The translations under genes and the position numbers were made by a program. 22,057 nt of DNA from an uncultured Clostridia bacterium. Lineage in GTDB: Bacteria; Bacillota_A; Clostridia; Christensenellales; UBA1242. The stretch spans positions 1-22,057 of the forward strand of contig CANRFP010000014.1 of NCBI GenBank assembly GCA_947629895.1, read 5' to 3'. A model generated the notes under the pieces. It was not told the DNA's origin. It saw only the letters and a program-made list of their open reading frames with translations, and searched no databases. Shown here piece after piece: positions 1 to 5,498 of the stretch; the stretch's first letter is position 1, and the number at the start of each line of letters is the position of its first letter.

Positions 1-31
1 CCTTTTGTTGTTTTGATTTAAAAAGTCCCAT
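1..31 (-). CDS. 5' end of an unidentified gene (truncated by window edge)
   Basis: An ATG at 31-29 on the minus strand is preceded by GGAGG (plus-strand CCTCC at 40-44) at good spacing. It opens a reading frame beginning MGLFKSKQQK that leaves the window. It lies only a few bases after the stop of the 35-640 gene, so it is probably the fifth gene of the leftward operon. Ten residues are too few to assign a product. Confidence 0.55.
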   Translation of the reverse strand, partial: MGLFKSKQQK

Positions 32-34
32 TTT

Positions 35-640
35 TTATTCCTCCATTTTTGCTTTTTTCTTTTTTACAGGTTGACTCTTTTCCTGTGAAAATTCTTTTTC
101 TTCTTCGCTTTGCGCTTCTTGTTCAAACATACTCAAAATCTCGTCTTCGTTTTTGCCTATGCCATAGATTGGCTCGCTGACTTCATATGCCGACTGCACT
201 TCCGTGAAAAGTTCGTCCGCCGATGTAAGCACGTCTTCCGAAGATATTCTCGTTTCAAGCGCCTTGTTTAGAAACTTTGCAAGTTTTTTCTGGTCAGCCA
301 AGAGTTCTGAGAGTGGCACTTTTGTTTGAGTTTTAAAAAATGTGTTGCTGTCAAACGCGTCTTTAAGTTTGTTCATAAGGCGAATGTTGTATAAAAGATA
401 CATTCCCCTTTCCATGCAAGTTTGCTTCTCTTCATTGAGATGCGTAATTTTTTTTGCATAGAAAAGTTGCAAATCCTTGTTTTTCTCCTTTTTGCCCTTT
501 TCAACAAGCGCGTCAATCTCTTTTATCTTTTGATAAACTTCCGCTTCCGCAGTGCGTTCTTGACGTTCAAGTTCGCAGATGGAATTCACCAAATCTTCGC
601 GCTTAAGGTTTTTGAATTTGTTTCTTCTAAACGGCCACAT
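35..640 (-). CDS. Coiled-coil protein, possibly PspA/ESCRT-III-like
   Basis: This is a 201-aa soluble protein. Residues 10-110 are almost entirely charged heptad-like helix with no membrane segment, followed by a second helical region and an acidic then Lys-rich C-terminal tail (ending KKKKAKMEE). A basic amphipathic N-terminus (MWPFRRNKFKNL) followed by long helices recalls PspA/Snf7-type membrane-remodelling proteins, but I see no diagnostic motif, so that is only a guess. The start codon overlaps the stop of the upstream TPR-like gene (TGATG), implying translational coupling. It sits downstream of an SPFH gene; the Bacillus ydj operon, which pairs a PspA homologue with an SPFH protein, is a known analogue. 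The function is otherwise unknown. Confidence 0.8.
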   Translation of the reverse strand: MWPFRRNKFKNLKREDLVNSICELERQERTAEAEVYQKIKEIDALVEKGKKEKNKDLQLFYAKKITHLNEEKQTCMERGMYLLYNIRLMNKLKDAFDSNTFFKTQTKVPLSELLADQKKLAKFLNKALETRISSEDVLTSADELFTEVQSAYEVSEPIYGIGKNEDEILSMFEQEAQSEEEKEFSQEKSQPVKKKKAKMEE

Positions 641-999
641 CAGTAATTATCTCCTTCATTTATTTGATAGATTTTGTCAAGCATCCACTTATATTGATTT
701 GCAGTGTTTTTGTCAGCAAGTTCAAGCGCCTTTTGGCACTCTGGCAAGTAAATCGCACTTTTGTAGGCAAGCGGGTCTGTGAAAAGTGTGTCTTCATCTT
801 TAAGTTGAAATTTTTCAAGCATCAGCCCCCAGTAAGCATCCGCGCAATCCTTGTCCCACTCCAAAGCCACCGTGAAATTCATTTTTGCCTGTTCGAAACA
901 GCCGTCCTCAAGGTTGATGTAGCCAAGTTTGAGTTCCCTTTCAACCCTTTGCGCTGTCTCTTCGTTTACATTCTGTGAAGCATGATAGGTTCTTTTCAT
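640..999 (-). CDS. Small TPR-like protein
   Basis: This 119-aa protein shows a TPR-like helical repeat: residues about 24-60 read G-x-x-x-LEDG-x-FEQAKMNFTVAL followed by D-x-x-x-ADAYWGL, the usual spacing of small and aromatic residues in a tetratricopeptide unit. A second helical pair follows. TPRs mediate protein-protein contacts, so it is probably an adaptor for its operon partners. Its ATG overlaps the TGA of the upstream gene by 4 nt (ATGA), and its own stop overlaps the start of the next gene, so all are translationally coupled. No signal peptide or membrane segment is seen. Confidence 0.75.
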   Translation of the reverse strand: MKRTYHASQNVNEETAQRVERELKLGYINLEDGCFEQAKMNFTVALEWDKDCADAYWGLMLEKFQLKDEDTLFTDPLAYKSAIYLPECQKALELADKNTANQYKWMLDKIYQINEGDNY

Positions 1000-1403
1000 T
1001 CAATCTCTTCCTTTTTGCGCTGGACAATATATGCTTCAATCTCTTCCAAAAGTCGCATGCAGGTTTCTTGTGTGTTGTCCTTGGCTGTTGCGATTTTAAG
1101 GTCGTCAAGTTTGTTTGAAAGTTTGCTGTCAACCAGCAGCACGCGGTCGTTTGTGGTTGGATTGAAAAATCGAATGTTGTCCTTCACTTCCACAAGCCTT
1201 CTGCAAAGTTCGTCATTGCCGTTGGCATACACGATTATGCTTTCCACATTTGCCACCATGTTTTCAATGGACTTTTTGTTTTTTATTATCCCGCGCGAGC
1301 CTTCTTCTTTTTCGCTTTTAGGCTTTTTTATGTATTCTTTGCAGATGTAAAACACCGCAAATCCAACAATCGCAAGCAAGACGATAATATAAAGTGCAAT
1401 CAT
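996..1403 (-). CDS. Single-TM protein with cytoplasmic helical domain
   Basis: This is a 135-aa protein with an N-terminal hydrophobic helix (residues about 3-20, YIIVLLAIVGFAVFYI). A Lys/Glu-rich linker and a roughly 95-residue soluble domain rich in predicted helix follow (LCRRLVEVKDNIRFF, LLEEIEAYIVQRKK). Positive residues after the helix suggest that the soluble part is cytoplasmic. A strong ribosome site (AAAGGAGAGAAG) precedes the ATG. The gene lies between the SPFH gene and the TPR-like gene with tight spacing. I do not recognise the soluble domain. It may tether the operon's complex to the membrane. Confidence 0.75.
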   Translation of the reverse strand: MIALYIIVLLAIVGFAVFYICKEYIKKPKSEKEEGSRGIIKNKKSIENMVANVESIIVYANGNDELCRRLVEVKDNIRFFNPTTNDRVLLVDSKLSNKLDDLKIATAKDNTQETCMRLLEEIEAYIVQRKKEEIE

Positions 1404-1416
1404 ATCTTCTCTCCTT

Positions 1417-2232
1417 TTACAATTTTTGTCCGCAGGTTGCGCAGAATTTTGCGCCCTTTTCGTTTATTGTGCCACAGTTTGGACATTTCAAGTCGACAAC
1501 CTTGCTTCCACAGTTGGAACAGAATTTCGCACCTGGCAAAAGTTCTTGTCCGCAAACTTCACATCTTAATTGTTCTCCCTTGTTTCTTGTAGAACTTAAA
1601 CGCTTGTAGTCTTCTTCGTCAATAATAATGTTTGCAATATTGAAAGAAAAAACCGAAATGCCATATTCGCTTAAAAGTTTGTGACTTAGGCTTTTTAAAA
1701 CCTTTTGCGCAATGTTTTTCTTTGCAATGGAAAGTTGATTGAAGCGAATGTTGTTTTCTTTTATATATGAAACGGCTTCTGCTTCCAAAACCGAAACAAC
1801 CGTTGATTGAAGCCTTTCTTGCAACGCGTCCGCCGTCAAATCTTCCGCCGCGCCAACAAGATAAAGATAACTTTTTCTTGGGTCGCCAATCTGGACATCA
1901 AAATCGCCAGACATTCCAACCTTGTAGTCCTCTTCCAAAACCCCGTCATAGAAATCAATCTTCTGCGGCGTCCCCCACAACAGTTTCAGTTTCGCTGTTT
2001 TGGACATAAACAACACTTCAATCGACGCGTCAGGTTCTGCCTTCAAATCGACAAAATCGCTTAAAAGATATTTGCCGGATGAGAGCGTTTGCAGCATCTG
2101 CCCGTCCTTGACCAGAATGGCGTTGTGCGTTTCTGGCACAATAAGCGTCTGACGCCCGTCAATGTGGTCGATAAGCGTTCTTGAAAACAATTTTTCGTTT
2201 GTTCCAACAAATTTTATTGAGTTTTGTTCCAT
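1417..2232 (-). CDS. SPFH-domain protein with two C-terminal zinc ribbons (YdjI-like)
   Basis: This 271-aa protein consists of an SPFH/Band-7 type region (about residues 25-215, including the FDVQIGDPRKSYLYLVG strand region and the LLSEYGISVFSFNIANI segment typical of the distal SPFH subdomain). Two tandem zinc ribbons follow, with CxxC pairs at Cys224/227 with 238/241 and Cys250/253 with 264/267. Proteins of this design in Bacillota are often annotated 'SPFH domain/virion core protein' and resemble B. subtilis YdjI; SPFH proteins organise membrane microdomains. There is no transmembrane helix. It is the first gene of the leftward operon, directly after promoter 2254-2282. Confidence 0.8.
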   Translation of the reverse strand: MEQNSIKFVGTNEKLFSRTLIDHIDGRQTLIVPETHNAILVKDGQMLQTLSSGKYLLSDFVDLKAEPDASIEVLFMSKTAKLKLLWGTPQKIDFYDGVLEEDYKVGMSGDFDVQIGDPRKSYLYLVGAAEDLTADALQERLQSTVVSVLEAEAVSYIKENNIRFNQLSIAKKNIAQKVLKSLSHKLLSEYGISVFSFNIANIIIDEEDYKRLSSTRNKGEQLRCEVCGQELLPGAKFCSNCGSKVVDLKCPNCGTINEKGAKFCATCGQKL

Positions 2233-2253
2233 GCTAGACTTTCCTCTAATAAG

Positions 2254-2282
2254 ATTTTAACAAAAAGCATCACAAAAGTCAA
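2254..2282 (-). promoter_or_regulatory. Sigma-A promoter for the SPFH operon
   Basis: On the minus strand, TTGACT (plus 2277-2282), a 17-bp spacer and TAAAAT (plus 2254-2259) form a near-consensus vegetative promoter about 20 nt upstream of the start codon at 2232. Confidence 0.75.
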
Positions 2283-2373
2283 AAAGAAAAGCGTAAATTT
2301 CTTTGATTTAGCCCAAAATTTTGCAAGTTTTTACGCCTTTTTCATTGCTTTAAAAAATTTTTTGAATAATTTG

Positions 2374-2402
2374 TTGACAATTTCGCATAGATATGTTAAA
2401 AT
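2374..2402 (+). promoter_or_regulatory. Sigma-A promoter for tRNA-Ala
   Basis: TTGACA (2374-2379), a 17-bp spacer and TAAAAT (2397-2402) lie immediately upstream of the tRNA gene. This is the chromosomal side of the integration site, so the promoter belongs to the host. Confidence 0.85.
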
Positions 2403-2420
2403 TTGCTAGTCAAAAGTTTT

Positions 2421-2497
2421 GGGGGTATAGCTCAGCTGGCTAGAGCACCTGCCTTGCAAGCAGGGGGTCAAGAGTTCGAATCTCTTTATCTCCACCA
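2421..2497 (+). tRNA. tRNA-Ala(UGC), integration target
   Basis: A complete cloverleaf is visible: acceptor GGGGGTA pairs with TATCTCC (G-U allowed), the D-arm is canonical, the anticodon stem CCTGC/GCAGG (2448-2452/2460-2464) encloses loop CTTGCAA with anticodon TGC, the T-loop is TTCGAAT and CCA is encoded at 2495-2497. The 3' part from 2452 onward is repeated at 20441-20487, so the present 3' half was supplied by the integrated element and restores a functional tRNA. Confidence 0.97.
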
Positions 2498-2498
2498 A
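2452..2498 (+). repeat. attL: left copy of 47-bp att direct repeat
   Basis: These 47 bases, covering the tRNA-Ala anticodon loop to the CCA end plus one A, recur without mismatch at 20441-20487. Exact 3'-tRNA duplications with an adjacent tyrosine recombinase gene are the classic mark of site-specific integration. Confidence 0.95.
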
Positions 2499-2509
2499 TA
2501 GTATTTTGA

Positions 2510-2545
2510 GAACACAACAAACACAATATGTTGTGTTCTTTTTTT
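2510..2545 (+). terminator. Element-borne terminator for tRNA-Ala
   Basis: GAACACAAC (2510-2518) pairs perfectly with GTTGTGTTC (2530-2538), followed by seven T residues. It lies inside the element and therefore replaces the native terminator now found beyond attR (20495-20524). Confidence 0.85.
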
Positions 2546-2565
2546 ATAAAAATTTCCTTTGTGAC

Positions 2566-3723
2566 TCATTTTGTGAAGAAATTATCGTCAAAATTATCGT
2601 CAAAGTTAGGGTATAAATCGCCGTAAAGTCCGCGCAAAGCGGCCTTTGGTATGTTTTCCTTTATGTTCGTGTATATGTCATTTGTGATCACAATCGAGGC
2701 GTGCCCTAAGTAAAGTTGCCTAAATTTATCACTTGCGCCAAGGAAATATAAGTTGGCCGAACAGGTGTGTCGCAGTTCGTGAAGAGTTTTGTCAATATCA
2801 ATTTCTCTGAAAACTTCTTTTGTTTTCTTTGTGGCAGTTCGTGGATGCATTCTAAAACTATCCTGCTTCATGTTGGTTTTTAAAAATTCAATAAAACTTT
2901 TTGTCACTGGAATATATCTGTCAGCGTGTTCCGTTTTTGTTCCCCGGATATGAATTGTTTGTTTAACCTCATTCAAATCTCTAGCCAACGAAAATCTCAA
3001 AGTTTCTTCTCTACGACTCCCGGCAATCAAAGAAAACATAAAAAATGCATACAATTTTGATTTTTTTGCTTCCTCCAGGAATAAGCACTGCTCTTCCAGC
3101 GTCATCGGCGAACGCACTTGCTTAAACTTCTGCTTTGGCTTCTCAAGGCCAACAGTCAGGTCTTTTTTAATTTTTCCTGTCACAAAAGCCTTTAACAGAA
3201 CTCTTTTGACTTTGTGAAAGATTTTTCCGCGTGTGGTTTCTTTTTTGATGCTGTTTATAAATTTCTGCCACTGTTCTGTTGTGCATTTTTCCAACTCCAC
3301 TCGAAAAAAGTTTGGCCTTATGTAATTTCTGATCATCCTTTGCCATTCGTCTTTTGTGCTTTTCGTCAGATCACTGTTTGCAACGTAACTGTCATAAAAA
3401 TATTCAAAATATGAAATGACTGTCAATTTCCCGGATGTTTTTATTCTTTTAACTTCATTTTTCTTTCTTGGAACGATTTTTGGAATCTTTTCAACAAGTT
3501 CTCTGTAAGTGTTCGCAATGGCATAATAAAGAAGTCCATTTTGCAATCGCGAATACTCCCAGCGACTGTCTTTTCGTTTATAGCAATATTTTTTCAATGT
3601 TTCTACTCCTTTATTTTCAGTTTTTGGAGCAGAGTTTTTTTGACGTCTTTGAAAGTTTATCACTTTTGGCTGCAGGTCAAACGGGCCTTTGCTATCTTCT
3701 CGGGCCTGTTCATAAACTTTCAA
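2566..3723 (-). CDS. int: Tyrosine recombinase (site-specific integrase), N-terminus apparently frameshifted
   Basis: The protein is 385 aa from a TTG codon. It contains a SAM-like core-binding region (about 100-200) and a full catalytic domain: Arg in AGSRREE, Lys in GTKTEHAD, HELRH (His315, Arg318), His341 in YLGH and nucleophile Tyr351 in DIYTN. It integrates and excises the element at tRNA-Ala and lies directly inside attL. The listed TTG start has no ribosome site. A better start is ATG 3796-3794, which follows AAAGGAG but is out of frame by one base; removing one A from the A5 run (plus-strand T5, 3778-3782) would join it to this frame and give about 409 aa. Either the gene carries a real indel or the assembly has an error. 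The C-terminal Asn/Asp/Phe repeats coincide with the arm-type DNA sites. Confidence 0.93.
   Translation of the reverse strand: MKVYEQAREDSKGPFDLQPKVINFQRRQKNSAPKTENKGVETLKKYCYKRKDSRWEYSRLQNGLLYYAIANTYRELVEKIPKIVPRKKNEVKRIKTSGKLTVISYFEYFYDSYVANSDLTKSTKDEWQRMIRNYIRPNFFRVELEKCTTEQWQKFINSIKKETTRGKIFHKVKRVLLKAFVTGKIKKDLTVGLEKPKQKFKQVRSPMTLEEQCLFLEEAKKSKLYAFFMFSLIAGSRREETLRFSLARDLNEVKQTIHIRGTKTEHADRYIPVTKSFIEFLKTNMKQDSFRMHPRTATKKTKEVFREIDIDKTLHELRHTCSANLYFLGASDKFRQLYLGHASIVITNDIYTNIKENIPKAALRGLYGDLYPNFDDNFDDNFFTK
2582..2607 (+). repeat. Left arm-type integrase site (tandem AATTATCGTCA)
   Basis: Two tandem copies of AATTATCGTCA lie here within the last codons of the integrase gene, where they encode the Asp-Asp-Asn-Phe repeat at its C-terminus. 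The same 26 bp, with one change (A to G), occurs in the same orientation at 20365-20390 near attR. Paired direct repeats flanking the core sites are typical of the arm-type binding sites recognised by the N-terminal domain of Tn916/lambda-type integrases. Confidence 0.7.
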
Positions 3724-3823
3724 CTTTTCTAAGATTTCACTGATTTGTTTGGTGTGAACCTCAATCTGTTCGATTTGTTTTTATATATTCTTCCATCTTT
3801 TATCTCCTTTATTTCAAAAAATT

Positions 3824-3852
3824 TTGACTTAAAAAATTTTTAGTGCTATAAT
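3824..3852 (+). promoter_or_regulatory. Sigma-A promoter of small RNA 1
   Basis: TTGACT (3824-3829), a 17-bp spacer and TATAAT (3847-3852) form a near-perfect rightward promoter in the integrase-repressor intergenic region. It points away from the integrase gene and overlaps the region where the leftward integrase promoter must lie. Confidence 0.75.
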
Positions 3853-3858
3853 TTACTA

Positions 3859-3931
3859 TGACAAATTGCTCTTCTATCCTGTATTTTGGTAGAGAGAGTT
3901 CTAAGAACGGTTGCTTTAAGTAGCCGTTTTT
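3859..3931 (+). ncRNA. Candidate small RNA 1 (about 73 nt)
   Basis: The transcript predicted from promoter 3824-3852 ends at a hairpin AACGGTTGC/GTAGCCGTT (3906-3914 with 3920-3928, two G-U pairs) followed by a T tract. A 21-codon open frame starts at 3858, almost at the predicted transcription start, without a ribosome site, so an untranslated RNA is more likely than a leaderless peptide. It is complementary to any leftward transcript entering the integrase leader from upstream, so it could act as antisense control of the integrase. Its family is not recognised. Confidence 0.5.
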
Positions 3932-3937
3932 ATGTTT

Positions 3938-3967
3938 TTAGTAAAAGCTAAGTTTATTTTCAGCCAT
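3938..3967 (-). CDS. Candidate 9-aa leader peptide upstream of the integrase
   Basis: An AAGGAGG ribosome site, 5-6 nt spacing and ATG at 3967-3965 open a frame encoding MAENKLSFY followed by TAA. The quality of the ribosome site is out of proportion to the length. It could be a leader controlling downstream leftward transcription into the integrase, or a chance remnant of a truncated gene. Confidence 0.25.
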   Translation of the reverse strand: MAENKLSFY

Positions 3968-3982
3968 AAAAACCTCCTTGTC

Positions 3983-4010
3983 TTGACATTTTTAAATCTG
4001 AATGTATAAT
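3983..4010 (+). promoter_or_regulatory. Sigma-A promoter of small RNA 2
   Basis: TTGACA (3983-3988), a 16-bp spacer and TATAAT (4005-4010) are both exact consensus hexamers. No credible gene follows; the transcript would be the structured segment 4017-4093. Confidence 0.75.
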
Positions 4011-4016
4011 GTTTGC

Positions 4017-4093
4017 ATAAAAAGCCTCTGGCATTTCCGAAGGGCTACGCGATCGCGTGGACGGTTCATGTAGGTATGCCGGGGGCTTTTTTA
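4017..4093 (+). ncRNA. Candidate structured small RNA 2 (about 76 nt)
   Basis: Starting about 7 nt after the promoter's -10 box, the transcript is closed by a 16-bp helix (4019-4034 with 4076-4091, two G-U pairs) whose 3' strand runs into the terminating T tract. Inside is a second helix CTACGC/GCGTGG with a GATC loop (the palindrome ACGCGATCGCGT lies here) and short flanking CCG/CGG pairing. The long helix also has a T tract on the minus strand, so it may double as terminator for the convergent XRE gene ending at 4091. The family is unknown to me. Confidence 0.5.
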
Positions 4094-4447
4094 TTTTCTA
4101 CTGTATATTCTGCGAATGGTGTCACGTTCTTGTTGTGTTTCTTTAAGGCCTTCGATGTATGCCTCGGCCTTGCCGCACAAATCTTCATCCAGATCTCTGA
4201 TTGATTCAATGATATTTTGTTGCGCTGCATTGAAACTGTCAGTGTGAATGATGCCTTTTGTTTCATGGCCTAAAAGATAGTCGATGGATACGCCAAAGTA
4301 ATCGGCTATCTTAAAAAGTGTTTCAACAGAAGGGCTGACTTTTCCTCTTTCATAAAAACCTAGCGATGCTTTTTTCAAGCCGAGTTGTTCAGCACATTCT
4401 TTCTGTGAAAGTTTCTTTTGTTCTCTTAATGTTCTGAGATTTGACAT
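4091..4447 (-). CDS. XRE-family repressor A
   Basis: This 118-aa protein has an N-terminal helix-turn-helix of the Cro/CI-like XRE class (residues about 4-58: LRTLREQKKLSQKECAEQLG, then SLGFYERGKVSPSVETLFKIADYFGVSIDYLLG) and a short helical C-terminal domain (YIEGLKETQQERD). It lacks a CI-type peptidase domain, so induction would not occur by RecA-stimulated self-cleavage. It lies 14 bp downstream of its paralogue 4462-4815, with its own GGAGG site. The pair presumably binds the three operators at 4861-4952 and sets the integrated/induced switch. Confidence 0.88.
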   Translation of the reverse strand: MSNLRTLREQKKLSQKECAEQLGLKKASLGFYERGKVSPSVETLFKIADYFGVSIDYLLGHETKGIIHTDSFNAAQQNIIESIRDLDEDLCGKAEAYIEGLKETQQERDTIRRIYSRK

Positions 4448-4461
4448 AATTTAATCCTCCT

Positions 4462-4815
4462 TTAAGAAAATTTTTTGCGAACATTATCGCGTTCTTGCTG
4501 TGTCGCCGCTAATCCTTCAATATATGCTTCGGCTTTATTACACAAGTCATCATCTAAAATTTTTATCAAAGATATAATGTTTTGCTGAACACCGTTAAAA
4601 CCATCTGCATGAATAATGTTCTTTGTTTCATGTTCAAGCAAATAATCGATTGAAACACCAAAATAATCTGCGAGTAATATTAGAGTATTTGAATCTGGCT
4701 GCCTTTTCCCTAACTCATAATTTTGATATGTTTGCTTTTGTAATTTCAAATCCTGTGCCACTTCAGCCTGTGTTTTTTTTAGATTTTTGCGCAAAAATTG
4801 TAAGTTCTTCATCAT
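4462..4815 (-). CDS. XRE-family repressor B (paralogue of A)
   Basis: This is a 117-aa XRE helix-turn-helix protein closely related to repressor A: both contain YFGVSIDYLL-x-HETK, a QQNII block and a KAEAYIEGL-x-x-TQQERD tail. The start may be the first or second of two adjacent ATGs (ATGATG) after AGGAGG. It is the first gene of the leftward two-gene operon, facing the operator region. Tandem paralogous repressors suggest either heterodimers or division of labour in the way CI/Cro share operators; the sequence does not tell which. Confidence 0.88.
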   Translation of the reverse strand: MMKNLQFLRKNLKKTQAEVAQDLKLQKQTYQNYELGKRQPDSNTLILLADYFGVSIDYLLEHETKNIIHADGFNGVQQNIISLIKILDDDLCNKAEAYIEGLAATQQERDNVRKKFS

Positions 4816-4860
4816 TTAATCCTCCTTTTAAATTTAATTTACACTATAATTGTAAAAAAA

Positions 4861-4952
4861 AATATGCGATTTGTATATTTTTTTCTTAAAAACGCTTGAC
4901 AAATATGCAAATTGTATTCTAAAATTGCATTAGAATATACATTTTGTATATT
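4861..4952 (+). promoter_or_regulatory. Three-copy 19-bp operator array
   Basis: Three near-identical imperfect palindromes occur at 4861-4879, 4902-4920 and 4934-4952, with consensus AATATRCAWWTTGTATATT. The second fills the spacer of the rightward promoter (4896-4925) and the third lies just downstream of it, so binding would block transcription. The first lies on the side of the leftward repressor operon. The layout is that of a lysogeny control region. Confidence 0.75.
4896..4925 (+). promoter_or_regulatory. Main rightward promoter (repressor controlled)
   Basis: TTGACA (4896-4901), an 18-bp spacer and TAAAAT (4920-4925) form the promoter. The spacer is occupied by operator 2. The transcript would enter the tiny frame at 4970, then run antisense to the 5018-5374 gene toward the operon that begins at 5499, because the intervening hairpin has no T tract in this direction. 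Confidence 0.7.
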
Positions 4953-4969
4953 TAATTTAGGAGATGGCT

Positions 4970-5014
4970 ATGGCAGGAAAACAAAAAAATTGCCCCGAAG
5001 GGCAATTTGATTGA
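4970..5014 (+). CDS. Candidate 14-aa peptide on the rightward leader
   Basis: A ribosome site TTAGGAGA precedes ATG 4970, giving MAGKQKNCPEGQFD and a TGA. Its last codons coincide with the hairpin 4987-5008. It is the first translatable frame after the main rightward promoter, so a role as leader peptide or anti-repressor peptide is possible; there is no homology basis. Confidence 0.3.
   Translation: MAGKQKNCPEGQFD
4982..5008 (-). terminator. Leftward terminator of the 5018-5374 gene
   Basis: A perfect 9-bp stem AAATTGCCC/GGGCAATTT (4987-4995 with 5000-5008) has a CGAA loop (TTCG on the minus strand). On the minus strand it is followed by a run of T, on the plus strand by GATTGACG, so it should terminate leftward transcription only. 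Confidence 0.75.
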
Positions 5015-5017
5015 CGC

Positions 5018-5374
5018 TTAGGATTTGCGTTTACTAGATTTCGCTTTACCTTTAGCGTTCAAACGGTTGTTGTTGATACCTACATTTTTGGTATTGCTTA
5101 CAGAAACATTTGATTTAACCTGCACGTTTTTGCTGGAACAGTCAACTTTGGTGCTAGAAACTTTTGAAAGTTCAAGATTTTGTTTGTGTTCAAAATTTTT
5201 AATTCTTCTGTCCAAAGCACCTTCACGTTTTAAGAGATTAGATAGTCTTTTAGAATCACGTTTATCTAAAAATTCATCTTCTCTCTTCTGACGGCGCAAA
5301 TCAGCGATTTCTTCTTTAACCTGATTTAATCTGCCAGCATCGCGTTCACTTCTAAAATTTTGCAAACGATTCAC
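5018..5374 (-). CDS. Basic coiled-coil protein of unknown function
   Basis: This 118-aa protein starts at GTG 5374, behind AAAGGAG. Residues about 1-70 are highly charged helix (NQVKEEIADLRRQKREDEFLDKR); the rest is Ser/Asn/Val-rich and ends in a Lys/Arg/Ser tail (KGKAKSSKRKS). The net charge is strongly positive, so nucleic-acid binding is plausible. It is the only leftward gene inside the rightward block and lies in the leader of the main rightward promoter, so induction would produce antisense RNA across it. A -10-like TATAAT exists on the minus strand (plus 5451-5456). The expression pattern suggests a function in the integrated state. No family is recognised. Confidence 0.65.
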   Translation of the reverse strand: MNRLQNFRSERDAGRLNQVKEEIADLRRQKREDEFLDKRDSKRLSNLLKREGALDRRIKNFEHKQNLELSKVSSTKVDCSSKNVQVKSNVSVSNTKNVGINNNRLNAKGKAKSSKRKS

Positions 5375-5498
5375 TATGTATCACTCCTTTTGTAAAAATT
5401 TCTAGTAAATGGCAATCGACATACCACCTCCTAAACTTTACTAACAAACTATTATAGCAAATTTTGGAGTGATATTAAATAAAAAACGGAGGATTTTT

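Noticed and set aside
3723..3796. Programmed frameshifting of the integrase
   Set aside because: The needed shift is +1 at a short A5 run without a slippery stop, stimulatory structure or known precedent visible here; an indel or sequence error is simpler.
4013..4204. Plus-strand 63-codon frame starting inside small RNA 2
   Set aside because: No ribosome site is present, and it runs through the terminating T tract and antisense to the XRE gene.
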